Shown: positions 48,174 to 60,262 of the stretch, piece by piece | Numbering within the stretch: position 1 is the stretch's first letter | Layout: every line of letters begins with the position of its first letter | DNA from: Mariannaea sp. PMI_226 | Lineage: Eukaryota; Ascomycota; Sordariomycetes; Hypocreales; Nectriaceae | NCBI GenBank assembly: GCA_024336345.1 | Contig: JANFOG010000008.1 | Location: 2,294,001-2,358,000, forward strand | DNA: 64,000 nucleotides | Direction of reading: 5' to 3' | The notes under the pieces: model-generated | What the model was told of the DNA's origin: nothing | The model's database searches: none | Seen by the model: the letters and a program-made list of their open reading frames with translations, nothing else | Program-made: the position numbers and the translations under genes

Positions 48174-51020
48174 ATGACCGAAATTCTAGGTAAATCTCGC
48201 GCTGCTGCGGCGCGTGCGGCTCGCGCATACCTCAGCGGCCAGGGCCAACTCGGACAACTCGAGCGAACCCCGCACCTTCTTGTGTATACACCGCTGCGGA
48301 AATTGCTCAATTACATTATGCATCTCTACCTTTGATGAAGAAATATATACTATTATTAAGAGCTAGAAAGCCTCTTCCTAATGAGACTAAAAAGAAGAAA
48401 GGAGGAAGCCTGCCTGCTCTATCAGAAGCTAAAGAAAAGGCTTTATATACATTCATTCGATTAATTAAAAAGAGTGTCTTTGTTATTATGGAAGCCTCTA
48501 TTGGCAATTATGCAAGCTTTATATGAAAACACCGAAATAGTGGCCCAATGACTTTAGTCTTAAAGGCTTGGGTTAGGAGGTTTAAAACCCAGCATCTAGA
48601 GCTGTAGTATAAGATGCCAAAGATTAAGGAAGGCATAAGGCTTAATGTTAAGCTGAATTTCAAGAAGATAGAAGGTTGGTATTAAGAATATAAAGCTATA
48701 TTAAAGGAATTGGGGATTCTAGTAGCTAACCTTTGGAATTTTGATAAAATGCCCCTGCAGTTAGGCTGGGTTAAAAATACCGTCAGGGTCTTCTCAACCT
48801 ATATGAAGAAAAACAGCCGGTCTGTTGTCTTCCAGTTGGGCAATAAGGAGACTTTAATATCTGTTGATACTATTAGTGCTGGCGGAAGAGCTATTCCTTC
48901 ATTCCTTATCCTCATAGCAAAGGTCTTGCTAGAAGAATATGCTATAACTGACATTAATGAGGAGGTTATTATTACTAATACGGCCTCCGGCTTTACTAAC
49001 AGCCAGCAGGCCTTATAGTGGCTATAGCACTATAATCGGCATTCCTTTGCCCTAAGTGATAGCTATAGTGGCTATACTATAGAGACTTGGTTCGGCTATA
49101 GCTCTTCCTTAATAAGGGACCTTTGGACCCGGTTAGTGGCCCGGCGGCCAACTCAAAAGACTCAAAACGGCCCCCCTATTTACCATATGCTCCTTATGGA
49201 TGGGTTTTTGGCTTATGAAGATCCTAAATTTATATAATATTATTCGAAGTTCGATATCATCCCTTTCCGCCTCCCTAATTATATAAATCACCTACTTCAA
49301 CCCCTTAATATTGGTATATATTAATACCTTAAGAGAGAGTAAAAATATGCTCTTAATGACTTTCTAACCTCCGGCAGCCTTCAGATCATGAAATTTAACT
49401 TCCTTAATCAATGGGATCGCTTATATAAGGCAGCCTTTTGAGCTTACTATATATATATTGGCTTTAAATAGTCCGGTCTGTGGCCCTTGAACCCGGAGAC
49501 TGTCCTCGAGCCTCTGCGGCAAGTAGCTAAAGATGTTATAAAGCCCCTATTCCCACAGAAGCTGGCTAAGGAAGCTATGACTCCAAGGAAAGCTAAGAGG
49601 GATCTTGCCTCTATATAGGAAGCTAGAAAACTCGACATTTTGAACAATCTAATAAGAGCTATTATCTCTCACGCTAAGGCATGCCTTAATGTCGCGATCT
49701 TAACACAATCAAGCCTTAAGGATACCTTAAAGCTTTAATAAGAATGTATTAGATAGGAATCCCGTTATATATACATATGCCGGCAGATAGATATTAGCAA
49801 TGGAGCTCTGATTGTAAAAAAGCTATATGAAAAGGTCCAGAAGAGAAGCCAGGAGGAATATAACAAGGAGCTCAAGTGGCTCGGCCGTAAGCAAGAAGCC
49901 TTCTTTAGAGAGGAATGTAAGAAGGCTCAGGAGCAAGAAAAAGCCGAAGCAGCAGCCCGAGGCCCGGCTCTTCGGGGCAGGGCCGGTGCCCGGGCGAAAG
50001 CTGCCCGAGAGGCCGCCGAGGCAGCTGTCACGGCCTAAATCATGACCTGCATTTAATTCACGTGTGACCCACCTTTTTACACCAATCACACAGGATCATG
50101 CCCGATCATCGCCAAGACCTTATGATCGCCTCATGATCCTAGGAACGATCAATTGAACGATCACTTACACGCAATCATGGTCCGCCATGATCGCCTTAGA
50201 TAGCACCTAGTATATAAACCACATTCATTACCATTAGATAGCCTACCTAGCTACTCAGCTTTCAATACAACTCAGTTACCACAATTTACTTGTGCATCAC
50301 TAAACGTAACGTAACGCCTTCTACCTACTCGCTTCTAGTATCGTCTCTGATACTCTCCGCCAACATAAACCAATCACGACCGGTTTATCCCTTGGGAATA
50401 AGTCAGATCGTTACAGCAGCGGCTCTAAGAGACCTATGTGAACGGGCTATCCTCCTAGAGGAAAAAGAGGCAATTGATTAGTTGAGATAGCGGTTTCTTA
50501 ATGTTAAAGATGATTATGAAAGGCATCATATTGCCTCTATATAGCCCAAACCTTGGCTAGATGATATTCCTGAAGTTACAGACTGGCTATATAGCCAGTC
50601 AATTAATAAAGCTAAAAGCCCTAATGGCTCTAATAGTGGCCCTAGTGATTTTATCTTAATAACATCATCAATACAGCTTCCTTCTTTGCCAAACAATAGG
50701 GGCATAGATAGTAATGAGATTGAGATTATTATGATTATAAGAGTTAGGAGACCAGATCGATATACAATAAATCAATAGATAAGACCATCTTATGAAGATT
50801 GGGACTATGAAGGCGAGGAGGAAGTACTAAAGGTTAATTACGGTAGATTTGGCTATAGTTATATGCGCAACACTTATTCAAATGAAGTTGCTGCGGAGGT
50901 TATTACATTAATTGAGGTGGCGGGCGTACCAATTTCCGTGCTGGCGTTGAGGAAAAGGCAGACCCAGCGGTCTTAGTATAGGAATATCACAATAACCATT
51001 TATTGGAATTAATTGAAATT
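48174..51020 (+). pseudogene. Pogo-type DDE transposase, broken and LTR-split
   Basis: An ATG at 48174 opens 53 codons (MTEILGKSRAAAARAARAYL). The main frame (from about 48300) is shifted relative to it and holds a helix-turn-helix region, then NFDKMPLQLG (48735, first catalytic Asp). The block LLMDGFLAYEDP follows near 49190-49225 (second Asp), then LLQPLNIGIYQYLKRE-like sequence near 49290-49340, where the third Asp is Asn (AAT). A long charged coiled-coil-like C-terminus (48% Lys/Glu/Arg/Ala near 49830-50020) is split by the solo LTR and continues in frame after it as AALRDLCERAIL. Numerous TAG/TAA/TGA codons. The family cuts and pastes DNA at TA; this copy is dead. Confidence 0.8.
50026..50415 (+). 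mobile_element. Solo LTR B (390 bp) inside the pogo element
   Basis: Ends TGTCACGGCC and GATCGTTACA, with a perfect 5-bp duplication gcagc (50021-50025 and 50416-50420). A TATATAAA box lies at 50211-50218. From the TATA box to the 3' end it is closely similar to solo LTR A (opposite strand). The U3 part differs: it is built of ATGATCG/CGATCAT repeats instead of GTGAACC. Removing it with one gcagc restores the transposase frame, so it landed after the pogo element. Confidence 0.92.
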
Positions 51021-51204
51021 TAATACTATGATAGAAGAGATGAATAGCTTTATAATGATATAGCCCTTTAATTATTTGGGCTTGATATGGAGAAGTTATG
51101 GCGTAGTTACGTTGAGGAAGAGAGATACGGCAGCGATGGAGATATGGGTTTTGTCACCACCTTTCCGGCAGGAAAGGTGGGAAGGTTGGCGGACCCACCG
51201 GGTA

Positions 51205-53264
51205 TATTATAAAACTTCTTATTATTTAAATATATCTTGCTATAAGGGATTTAGGAGTAAATTATTATATAATTCTTAGTAATATCCATTAGGAAGATAT
51301 TATAGAAGGCGCTCTTATATTCTAAAAAGCTAATTTAAGCAGCATGCTTAGTTCGTTAGGTGCTCTCTCAAACAGCTCATACTTAATACTAAACCTAATG
51401 TTTCTGCTCAAATGAACACACCCCAAGGTAACGTATTTCAAGCCTTTCTGTCCGTTTTTTTTAAAGCTGTATTTCTATTGATCATGGCTGAAGACTAGCC
51501 CTTCTAGAATTCATGTGGGACGCAACGCTTCCCTTACTTTCTGTTTCAAACTGGTGTTTACTCAGGCGAGGGATATGTTATACTGGGTTTCGTACTTGAT
51601 CGCCTGGCAAAAAGTTGTATAAGCAAGCACTGAGAGACTTTTGGACCATTAGGACTGAATAGCATCACGATATCTGCCCCAAATGGCCATCATCTCCATG
51701 TGATGGCAATGATTACCAATGGATTGGCAATCATCTCAGGGGACTGACCTCTCAAGTGTCAGCTCGTATGTTCACTCCACGTATACGCATTCATTCTACC
51801 CCTAATATACTTTCATAAGGTGTATTATACATTCACCATTAGAACTAGTAGGTGTACTCTGATAGTCTAGACCTTCGCGACATGGGTTGTTCTATCCTGA
51901 CTTCAGAAATACCCTGTAGCTAGCAAACAGGACTGGACAAAACCGCGTAGCTCCGCCGGCTCTGGTCGGGCTAATGCCCCCGTTGGAAATCACTCGCCTC
52001 ATGATCCCTGTCACACCTAGCCCAAACTATGCATGTGTGTGTGTGATCTCTTCACCAAGGCGGGTGACAACACCTTACATCCATTTCTTGTACTGTCTCC
52101 AGACCATACCATAGCATCAGCTATTTTATTTTAATAGCTGACTCAACCGCTACACTCGCTTTATGGCCTCTATGTGACCTGGCTGGTGAAATGTTTTTCT
52201 CCATCACCGAATTAGTCCACTCTGGAAAAGGCTAGGCGAAATCTGGGGCGTAGACAACACACTGACTGGATGAAACTAACTCAATCCTGGCCGACGATAA
52301 TAACAGTCCTGGGCTTGACTTGGACATAGTTTACAGTCATGGCGTGGAAAGTTGCGCCCTTTTACTTGGGCTCCGTGGACCAGCCATCGTCTGGACACGC
52401 CTATACCCCTTAGGCATCAACTCTGTCTCGAGATCCTTGTCTTCGAGATACAAGAACCAAGGGGAAGTATCCGTGGCACATTGCATCGTCGGCCAGTTCC
52501 TGTCCTTACTACGTCGTTCTGCGGCTGAGGACGGCAAAGGAGGCTTGTTTGGTCATTCTTTTGCAGGTATGAATCTCGAATTTTCGGACCCTTAGATGTG
52601 TTCATTCTTGAAATAGCGGACCGCAAGATAGTGAGCGTGAAGAGAGAGCACTAGGGCCGGGCCTGTGCTGGAAACGTTCAATTTATTATGCTATGGATAA
52701 TCAAGATGATGTGGGCTGGTTGCAATATATTCTTTCACTCTTCTTTCCTTCTTTCATTTCATTTGCGATATTTACATATTGTAATGTTAAATTTCAAATC
52801 CAAGGATAAGTAAGTTGTTGAAGGATACCATCAGAGCAACAACATCATTATGTATTTTTTACCTTTGATCGAATTAGCTGACCTCCCGATGATGTCGTTA
52901 CCAGATGGTCTCAGAGGCTGAGACAGTAACAAAACTTAGTTTATTGATTCCATAGAGAGGATGGGATTACTTGCTTCGCTAAGGGCTCACATCGTGCACG
53001 GCTACGCGACCTACGACAGTGGAGGCAAGAAACACAGACTAAACGTTCAAGTAGAGGTGGAGAGCCTGACAGTAGGAATATAAGCGTATAAGAAGGTAAA
53101 AGAAAAAGCACTATGATTTCGTTCTTTAGCAAATCGTTCCCTCCTAAGAAGAGAGTAGGTCCCTAGAAAAGAGCCTTGTTATAAAGAGTAAGTAAGTAAC
53201 TTACTTATTGTGTCTGTGTGCTAAGCTAAAAAAAAAACCGGCCTACTGTTGCAGAGAGTAAGAA
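51205..53264. other. 2-kb intergenic region of normal base composition
   Basis: The first 150 bp are A+T-rich. From about 51350 on the composition is that of normal host DNA, but I recognise no gene. Short open frames (for example 52320-52595 plus, 52941-53132 minus) have no recognisable motif, no clear introns and no codon pattern that convinces. A CA/TG run (tgtgtgtgtg) lies near 52033. Confidence 0.5.
53228..53237 (-). terminator. Pol III terminator of the tRNA gene
   Basis: Ten consecutive A on the plus strand, i.e. T10 on the transcribed minus strand, starting 28 nt after the tRNA 3' end. Confidence 0.8.
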
Positions 53265-53335
53265 GGTCACGGTGGGGATCGAACCCACAATCTCCTGATT
53301 CGTAGTCAGACGCCTTGCCATTGGGCCACGCGACC
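53265..53335 (-). tRNA. tRNA-Arg (anticodon ACG)
   Basis: 71 nt on the minus strand, without intron. The acceptor stem ggtcgcg/cgtgacc pairs with one G-T. The anticodon stem tctga/tcagg encloses the loop ctacgaa with anticodon ACG (read as ICG after deamination, decoding CGU/CGC/CGA). The T arm gtgggttcgatccccac contains the B-box ggttcgatcc. A T10 terminator follows. Confidence 0.95.
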
Positions 53336-53339
53336 ATGC

Positions 53340-54580
53340 TTATATAATACATATGCCTTACTTTAGTTTTATTTCTATATTCTTAAAATCTCTTTTTTAA
53401 AAATTTTTCTTTAATATTTTATTTTATTAAATATATAATTTAATATTTTAAAAACTAAAAATTTATTATAAATAACTTATTATCTATTATATATTTTAAA
53501 TATAAAATAATATATATTAAATATAATATTTTCTTTTCTATAGATTCTAGTACTATATAGATCCATGTAAGAATAGCTAGTGTATAACGCCTCTTCCTCT
53601 TGACTACTTTAAGTGGAAACCAATATTATGCATAATGACACAAACTTCCCCGCCGCGTCCCCGCTCGCAAGTTACTGAGCCTGGAGCCAATGACGTGCCC
53701 AGTTCAGCTCGTATCCAATTTGAAGACAAGACCAGGCGAAGGCCTGCAGCGGTTCAGAGACAGAGTGCTACTGAACACCCTGGGCCACATCATCCACATT
53801 TGTTTCCAAGTTATGCTGTTATGCTTTTATGTAAGTCAATCCTGACTCAGTATCTGCGCCATCTCAATACGAGGTATTCCATGATCGAGATTCCCCTTAA
53901 CAGCACATAATTTCACCTAACAAAAGCAAGAACGGTCCATGAGGAAAAACGAACAACCCAGGGGCGTCGGTGGTTGATGGTGTTGATAGGTCTGGTGGTA
54001 TGAGATAGGGAGGGAGGGGAGAGGCTCTCATTGGCCGGCCGCCAGCAGAAAAATGCAGGTCTGGAATACGAAGAACCCCTGTTTAGTTCACCTGAAAGCC
54101 GCATATCACCATGTCAAAAGCTGGCTTACGCAACCTCCTGTTCCGCCTTCTGTTGTGGCGTCTGTTGGGTAGCACAAGCAATTTAACTCAACCGGGAGTA
54201 GATGTTTTCAGTCATTTATTCATTATCGTTATTATTTAAACCCACAATACACAAAAAACGCACACTATCGCTGGTTTGAGAAGCCCACAACGGAATTCGG
54301 CATCTCGCCTACGCATTTAGCGGGATCGAGGACGGCAGGATTCATCCGACAGCTGTCCATCGACGACTGATCCAACCCAATTTCTATGGACGGGAAAGAG
54401 CAGGGGTATCTCATTGGGCCGACCTTGCCCTCAAATTTCCTCGGAGAGTTTATCACGGCCTAGCCCTGCCATGGATTAGCTACATGCAATAGCACCATAA
54501 TGTAGTTTTATACTTACGTTACCAACACACAACCGCACATTCAAAGATAATTGTGTGTACATGTTGTATATGAATGAAAT
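53340..54580. other. Intergenic region, A+T-rich at first
   Basis: 53340-53545 is A+T-rich without structure. 53550-54580 has normal composition. Frames at 53635-53910 (plus) and 54265-54456 (minus) are open but show no motif, signal peptide or intron support, and I do not call them genes. The 54100-54580 stretch is probably the upstream regulatory region of the chitin deacetylase. Confidence 0.5.
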
Positions 54581-54582
54581 AA

Positions 54583-54606
54583 ATATATATATATATATAT
54601 ATATAT
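54583..54606. repeat. (AT)12 microsatellite in the promoter
   Basis: Twelve AT dinucleotides directly upstream of the putative TATA box of the chitin deacetylase gene. Confidence 0.85.
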
Positions 54607-54609
54607 GTC

Positions 54610-54617
54610 TATATAAA
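54610..54617 (+). promoter_or_regulatory. Putative TATA box of the chitin deacetylase gene
   Basis: TATATAAA, 107 bp upstream of the ATG, followed by a pyrimidine-rich stretch (ctcttgtctccctaccttc) typical of fungal transcription starts. Confidence 0.6.
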
Positions 54618-54723
54618 CTTGAGCCTCTTGTCTCCCTACCTTCAGCCTACTCTTCCCTCAACCACTCGGCCCTGCCATTCGTTTACTTCTAGCTTCGCTC
54701 TCTCCTGAGTTGATGCAGTCAAT

Positions 54724-56563
54724 ATGATGACAACCACCATGTCGTTGCTCGCGACCACCGCCCTCTTGGCTTGGAGCGGTGTAGCTCACCCCCATCGCCC
54801 TGCTGGCTCAGAGTCTCTCTCCCCGAGATACTCTTTGCAAAATCGCGAAATTGGCACGGATTGTGGTGAAGGCTATGGTTCATGCGATCCTGGCCTCTGT
54901 TGCTCTGAGAGCGGCTGGTGCGGCTCAACCGAAGACTATTGTGACGGATCCAGCTGTCAGCTGGATTACTCTGATGGCTGTGACACTTTGTGAGTCCTTG
55001 TCATATTATTAATACAAACAAATAAGCAAAACATTCCGCTCACCACGCGAGTTTAGCCATAAGCCCTCCGGGACTAGCACAGAAAGTATTACTCGCACCA
55101 AGCTCGGCAGTGTCCCCTACGGTGAGTTTTCTTGCTGTTTGCAACGTATTGCTTTGCTCAATGACTTAGCACTAACACCTCGAACTCAAAAACGCAGGCT
55201 CAATCATCACAGAGTGTACCAAAAAGGGTGTAGTCGCTTTGGCATTTGACGATGGCCCTTATGAATGGACCAGCGACATACTGGACGTGCTGGACGAGTA
55301 TGATGTCACAGCAACCTTCTTCATCACTGGGAACAATCTTGGCAAGGGCCAGATCGATGATACAACTCTTCCCTGGGCCAATCTGATGAAACGCATGTAT
55401 AATACCGGTCATCAGCTTGCCAGCCACACCTGGACGCATCGCAGCCTTGACGAGGTGAATAGTACGATCCAGCACACGGAGATGATTTATAATGAGATGG
55501 CCTTCCGCAACATCTTCGGCTGGTTCCCTACCTACATGAGACCCCCCTACCTTGAGTGCAGTTCCAGTACGGGCTGCCTGTCTCTCCTGAAGACTTTAGG
55601 TTACCACGTTGTTACGTGCAATCTCGACACCAAGGACTACGAGAACGACTCGCCAGACCTCATTCAGACATCCAAGGACAAGTTCTCATCGGGTCTTTCA
55701 ACCGCAGTATCGAGCAGCTCATACATTATCCTTGCGCATGATGTGCACGAACAGACTGTCAAGAACTTGACATCGTACATGATCACGACATCCCAGAACC
55801 GTGGCTACAAGCTTGTTAGCGTAGGGGAGTGCCTTGGTGACCCCAAGGAGAACTGGTACCGCAGTGCTGGAGGAGCCGTGACAACTAGCCCTAGCACAAC
55901 GACTACCAAAGCTGGGACCTCGTCCACCCATACTTCAGTTTCTGCGTCTGCCACGTCAACTGGAGGCGTGACCATCTCACCTAACCAGCAGTGTGGTGGC
56001 AGCACAGGCTACACCTGCAAGGGGTCCAAGTTTGGTGACTGCTGTTCGTTCTACGGCTATTGGTGAGTTTTCCTTAGCGTCTTACCCCCTCACCCGCCCC
56101 TCGTTCCACCCCTTGACCGGCCCCTGCTTCCCGCAGCTCCCCTGTCAAAGCTTTCAGATCCACTAAGCCGCCTTATTCTTTATTCTTTATTTTTCCATTC
56201 CAACCTTTAATCATTCAGTACTGGGCTAACTGTATTGACTTCTTTTTTTGCACCTCTCTAGTGGTAGCACTACTGCCTACTGTGGAACTGGCTGTGACGT
56301 TGATTTCGGCGTCTGTACTGGTTCTTCCTCAACTAATATTACCGATACAACCAACGGTCTCTGTGGAGCCACGTACAAGTCCACGTGCAAGAATTACGGG
56401 TCTAAGACGTGCTGCTCTGAGTTCGGCTACTGGTAAGTACCATCTAACCCCTCACCTTTGTTCGTAGAGGATTGCGGAATCTGACAAGTTTCTTTCCTGC
56501 AGCGGTAGCACCAGTGCGTACTGTGGCAGCGGCTGCCAGTCTCAGTACGGAACTTGCAGCTGA
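54724..56563 (+). CDS. Secreted chitin deacetylase with three CBM18 modules
   Basis: Five exons: 54724-54989, 55057-55121, 55198-56062, 56262-56432, 56503-56563 (introns with gtgagt or gtaagt starts and AG ends), giving about 475 aa. An N-terminal signal peptide (SLLATTALLAWSGVAHP) is followed by a hevein-like CBM18 (about residues 40-85, Cys-rich, GLCCSESGWCGSTEDYC). The NodB polysaccharide deacetylase domain (about 112-325) keeps all motifs: AFDDGP, SHTWTH (metal His), MRPPY, and LAHD with the late His. A Ser/Thr linker leads to two more CBM18 modules at the C-terminus (CGSTGYTC...CCSFYGYWCGS and CGATYKSTC...CCSEFGYWCGS). It should remove acetyl groups from chitin outside the cell, in wall remodelling or in masking chitin from recognition. 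The last two introns each split a CBM18 at the same Trp/Cys point (TATTG/gt), as expected for duplicated modules. A second Met at 54739 is possible. Confidence 0.92.
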
Positions 56564-57639
56564 GAGGTTACGAATTGGAAATATCTCAGTAATAAACACC
56601 AATGTCTCGGAATTCGATGTGTCTTTAACTTTCTTGTATATTTACTTTACCTGTCACGCTTGGAGATGAAAACTTTATGAGTATCCGTTGGCCCGGCCTT
56701 CCAAAGAAGACGTGATCTTTTAAGGGGATTGAAGCAATGAACGGACGACGGACAAATGAGAAATAAAGGAGGAAAGTAGAGTAGTCTACGGTAGTCAATA
56801 ACAGTAACTCATGGCTTCCCGTCAATGGCTTTCTCAGGAATAACTACATAGTATGACAGTGGATTTGGAGTAGGTAATGAAGGGAACGTGCGCCTCTGGT
56901 TTGGCATATCGCCGACGAACTTGTCCTGTCATGGGGAAGCTGAAGTCAGCCTAGTGAGCTTTATCAGCTGTGTATAATCTGTACAGGAGCTGAAAAAACA
57001 AACCGGCACAGGGATATGCTTACCTGCTAGCGGGTATGATTTATGCCGTGTCCGGGTGTCACGGCACATCGCTGGTGGACCGTCCTATTCCCGTCCCAAT
57101 ACGTGACCATGCCTGGTCTTTGTTTCCGATGTACACATTGAGTAATCAATCATATTTGTGGCGTGTGATTTCCTCTTTTTCTTTTCCTAGTGTTTCTGAG
57201 TCGTGAATATCTTACTCCTTAATAAGCAAAATAAGGAGGAAAAAAAGGAAAGGCCCTTCTCCGCTCAACATCTGAGATGTTTTAAATCCTTTGCGAGTTG
57301 TCCATGCTTTTCCAGAAAACTCTAAGGGAGGTTGGAAGCGGCCGATTGCGTGAGGCACAGAGTGGGTAAAAGCCCTCACTGCCTAGCTGAAAGGCCCCGG
57401 TCACAACACGTCATTTGCATGTTCTGAATGAAGTACGCGTAATTCTTCTCCACTCCCCTGATCCGCGTATCGAACGAAAATCATCTGTCAAGATTATGGT
57501 ATTAGGTATCAAAATGAGCTCATGCCTCAATCTGTTGAGACTGGAGATTTCCTAAAATAGAAACTTCCCGCTTTACCTTACCTCCCACTTGACCTCACCT
57601 AGGGTTAGCTAACTACCTAGCCCTTATAAGCTATTTCTC
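56564..57639. other. 3' flank and intergenic region
   Basis: No gene recognised. The first 250 bp are presumably the 3' UTR of the chitin deacetylase. The remainder up to 57600 has normal composition without supportable reading frames. Confidence 0.5.
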
Positions 57640-59390
57640 CTTAATATTTTAAATCTTTACTTAATACTTTTTAAATATTATTAATATAATAATAATAATA
57701 ATAATAATATATATATATATATTTATAATAAAAGAAATATAAAAATTAAAATAAATTATTATTAATTAATTAATATAATATTTTATTTATATATTTATAT
57801 AATAAAAAATTATTAAATATTTTAAATTTATTAATAATATATATATATTTTAAATAATTTAATTATTATTAAAATAATATTTTAAAATTAAAAAAAAATT
57901 AAAAGTATAAAAATATAAAAATATATTATTATATTTATATTTGAAAAAATAATTTTAAATATAAATAAATATTAAATAAATAATTTAATTTAATTTAATT
58001 TAATTTAATTTAATTAATTAAAATAAATAAATATTTTTAAAAAATAAATATTAAAATTTAAATCTTTATATTTTTTAATAAATATTAACTTTAATATTAT
58101 TAATTTATATTATTTTTTAATTTATAAAAATTTTTTTTTATAAAATATTTAATTATATTTTTTTAAATATAAATAAAATAATAATTTTTTTCAAATTTAT
58201 AATATTTATTTTTATTATTTATTTTATAAATTTTTTAATTATAAAAGCTTAAATACTTATTATTTTTAAATTATAATAACTTTATTTTTAAATTAATTAT
58301 AATATTTTATTATATTATCTTTAATTATTTTCTTATTTAAATAAAATATATATATTAATAAATAATAAAAAATAAATTATATTTTAAACTTAATTAAATT
58401 TATTTTTTTATTTATCTTTTTTATTTATATATAATTTATATTATTTAATTATTAAATATTAAAATATTATTTTTTACTATTTTATATAATTTTATAAATT
58501 CTTTAAGATTAAATAAAAGCTATTAATATATATATTTTATATTTAAATTTAAATTCTTTAAAAAAAGATATAATTTAATTATATATAAGGTTATATAACA
58601 CTTTTATAAATATTTTATTTTAAAATAATTATTAAAATATTCTTTTATTATTTATATATATAAATAAAAAAATAATTAAATAAATAAAATATTATATTTT
58701 TATTATTTTTATTAAAAAGTTAATAATTTAAAATATATTTTAATTTTAAAAAAATATAGTATATATTTAAATTTAATTATTATAAAACATTTAAAAATTA
58801 ATTATATTTTTTAATTACCTTTATTAATAAAACTAAAAATATATATTAATTTAATTTATTATAATATATTTTAATACATTTATATAATATTTTTAAACTT
58901 ATAAAAGTTTAAAATATAATAATAATTTAATTAAAAGACTTTTTATCTTTAAATTAAAAAAGATATATATTATTTTATTATATAATATTATTATTTTAAA
59001 TATAAACTTATATAATCTTTTTTAATTTAATTTTATAAAATAAAAATATATTTATAATATATTTTATATTTATTTAAGCTTTTTATTATTTCTTTTTTTT
59101 AAATTTTTTTATTTATAATATTATAAAATTACTTATAAAGTAATTTTAACTCTTTTATATTTAATAACTTATTATTAAAACTAAAGTTTTAAATAATAAT
59201 ATAATTTATAATATTTTTAATATTATTAAATATAATATCTTTATTTTTTAACTTTAGCTTTAAAGAATATATAAAAGTATAAAAAAATAATTAAAATTTA
59301 ATTAAATTATAATTAATATTTAAATATTATATATATATATTTAAGAGTTTAATTATATATTTATAACTATTTCTTTTAAAGAGGCCCTTA
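57640..59390. repeat. 1.75-kb A+T-rich island
   Basis: Sharp change of composition at about 57640 and again near 59390. Almost only A and T, with simple runs (taataataa at 57685, taatttaattt at 57978-58010). No frame, no terminal repeats recognised. Most likely a fully RIP-mutated transposon between two host genes. Confidence 0.6.
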
Positions 59391-60262
59391 GTTACTAATA
59401 TAAAAGCTATTTTACTATAGAATATATACTATAACTAAAATATCTCCCTGCCTATCCTATATAGCAATTTAACCTTAACTAAATTTTATGCCTCATACTC
59501 TCTCTGTTTGGCATAGTGATGGGTGGTCTCTCACATTAGCGTCGCGAATGCTAATACCAAACTCCTTAAAGGAGTCAGGAAACAATAATTACGCGCTCAA
59601 TGCTAGATATTAAGTTGTGGCAAACTAGGGCCGGAGGGGCATTTCGGGATGCTGAAGGATGTGATAGAGTGTTGTTCGGAGAAATCATCTTTGCAACTTG
59701 TGTCAGATCAAGATATACAGCCTCAGGAGCGAACCTGACAGTTATTTATAGGCACGAAAGGGGTTGGGGTTTAGAGTTCTACCACCAGTTCCGAAAAGAG
59801 CTGTATCATTAATAAATTTGCCTCGATGGGGTATCATGCGAGACAGGAATTACTGAAGGGTAACCATTAGGACACAATGGTTGGACTTTGAGTGAGCAAA
59901 AGAACAGAGTCGCTAGGCGAAACTAAATCCATTATTATGTGTCAGTCCCACTACTGTCTTCAATAGAGCTTATTTATCAAAAACAGTCCAAGGCATACTC
60001 TTCCACTGATCTGTCGTAAATGTCCCATGGACAGAGATGAACGGCGCTTTACCCTGTTCGTCCACATGAGGCGGGTCACGGCGATTTACATCAAACATGG
60101 CAGCGAAACCGCAATATTGTTTTGCCGAACCCGAGGAGCTCACTCGGTATCTGGCTCAAGAATGTTTGACCATCTCCACTTCTGCCGGTCATGCTTAACA
60201 ACCTCATACCAGACTCGAGAGTTCGGTACTTGATACGCTACATGCTCTACTAGCTTCTAGCT
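59391..60262. other. Upstream region of the transcription factor gene
   Basis: Normal composition. Open frames at 59600-59812 and 60027-60233 have no motif and are not called. Contains the presumed promoter and 5' leader of the gene starting at 60263; no clear TATA box was seen. Confidence 0.5.

Larger units (their letters stand above)
48001..51202 (+). mobile_element. Pogo-type (Tc1/mariner superfamily) DNA transposon
   Basis: Inverted repeats of about 100 bp start with CCCGGTGGGTCCGCCAACC (48001-48103 and 51098-51202). It is flanked by TA on both sides (47999-48000, 51203-51204), the target site of the superfamily. The repeats contain an internal palindrome, ccacctttcc-tgcc-ggaaaggtgg. The interior encodes a DDE transposase on the plus strand and is interrupted by a solo LTR (50026-50415). 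Without that LTR and its duplication the element is about 2.8 kb. Confidence 0.92.

Noticed and set aside
49823..50089. Overlapping open frames on both strands at the pogo C-terminus and LTR start
   Set aside because: The plus frame crosses the transposon/LTR border and is out of frame with the transposase. The minus frame is its shadow.
52320..52595. Open frame of 91 codons on the plus strand in the intergenic region
   Set aside because: Overlapped by equally long frames on the minus strand. No motif, signal peptide or splice pattern, and no recognisable family.
53635..53910. Open frame of 91 codons (MTQTSPPRPRSQ)
   Set aside because: Pro/Arg-rich start without a recognisable domain. Could be a small orphan gene, but nothing in the sequence beyond the open frame supports it.
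54265..54456. Minus-strand frame of 63 codons upstream of the chitin deacetylase
   Set aside because: No motif; lies in the presumed promoter region; likely chance.
59600..59812. Open frame of 70 codons upstream of the transcription factor
   Set aside because: No splice connection to the zinc-cluster exons, no motif. A start at 60263 gives a complete and coherent protein without it.
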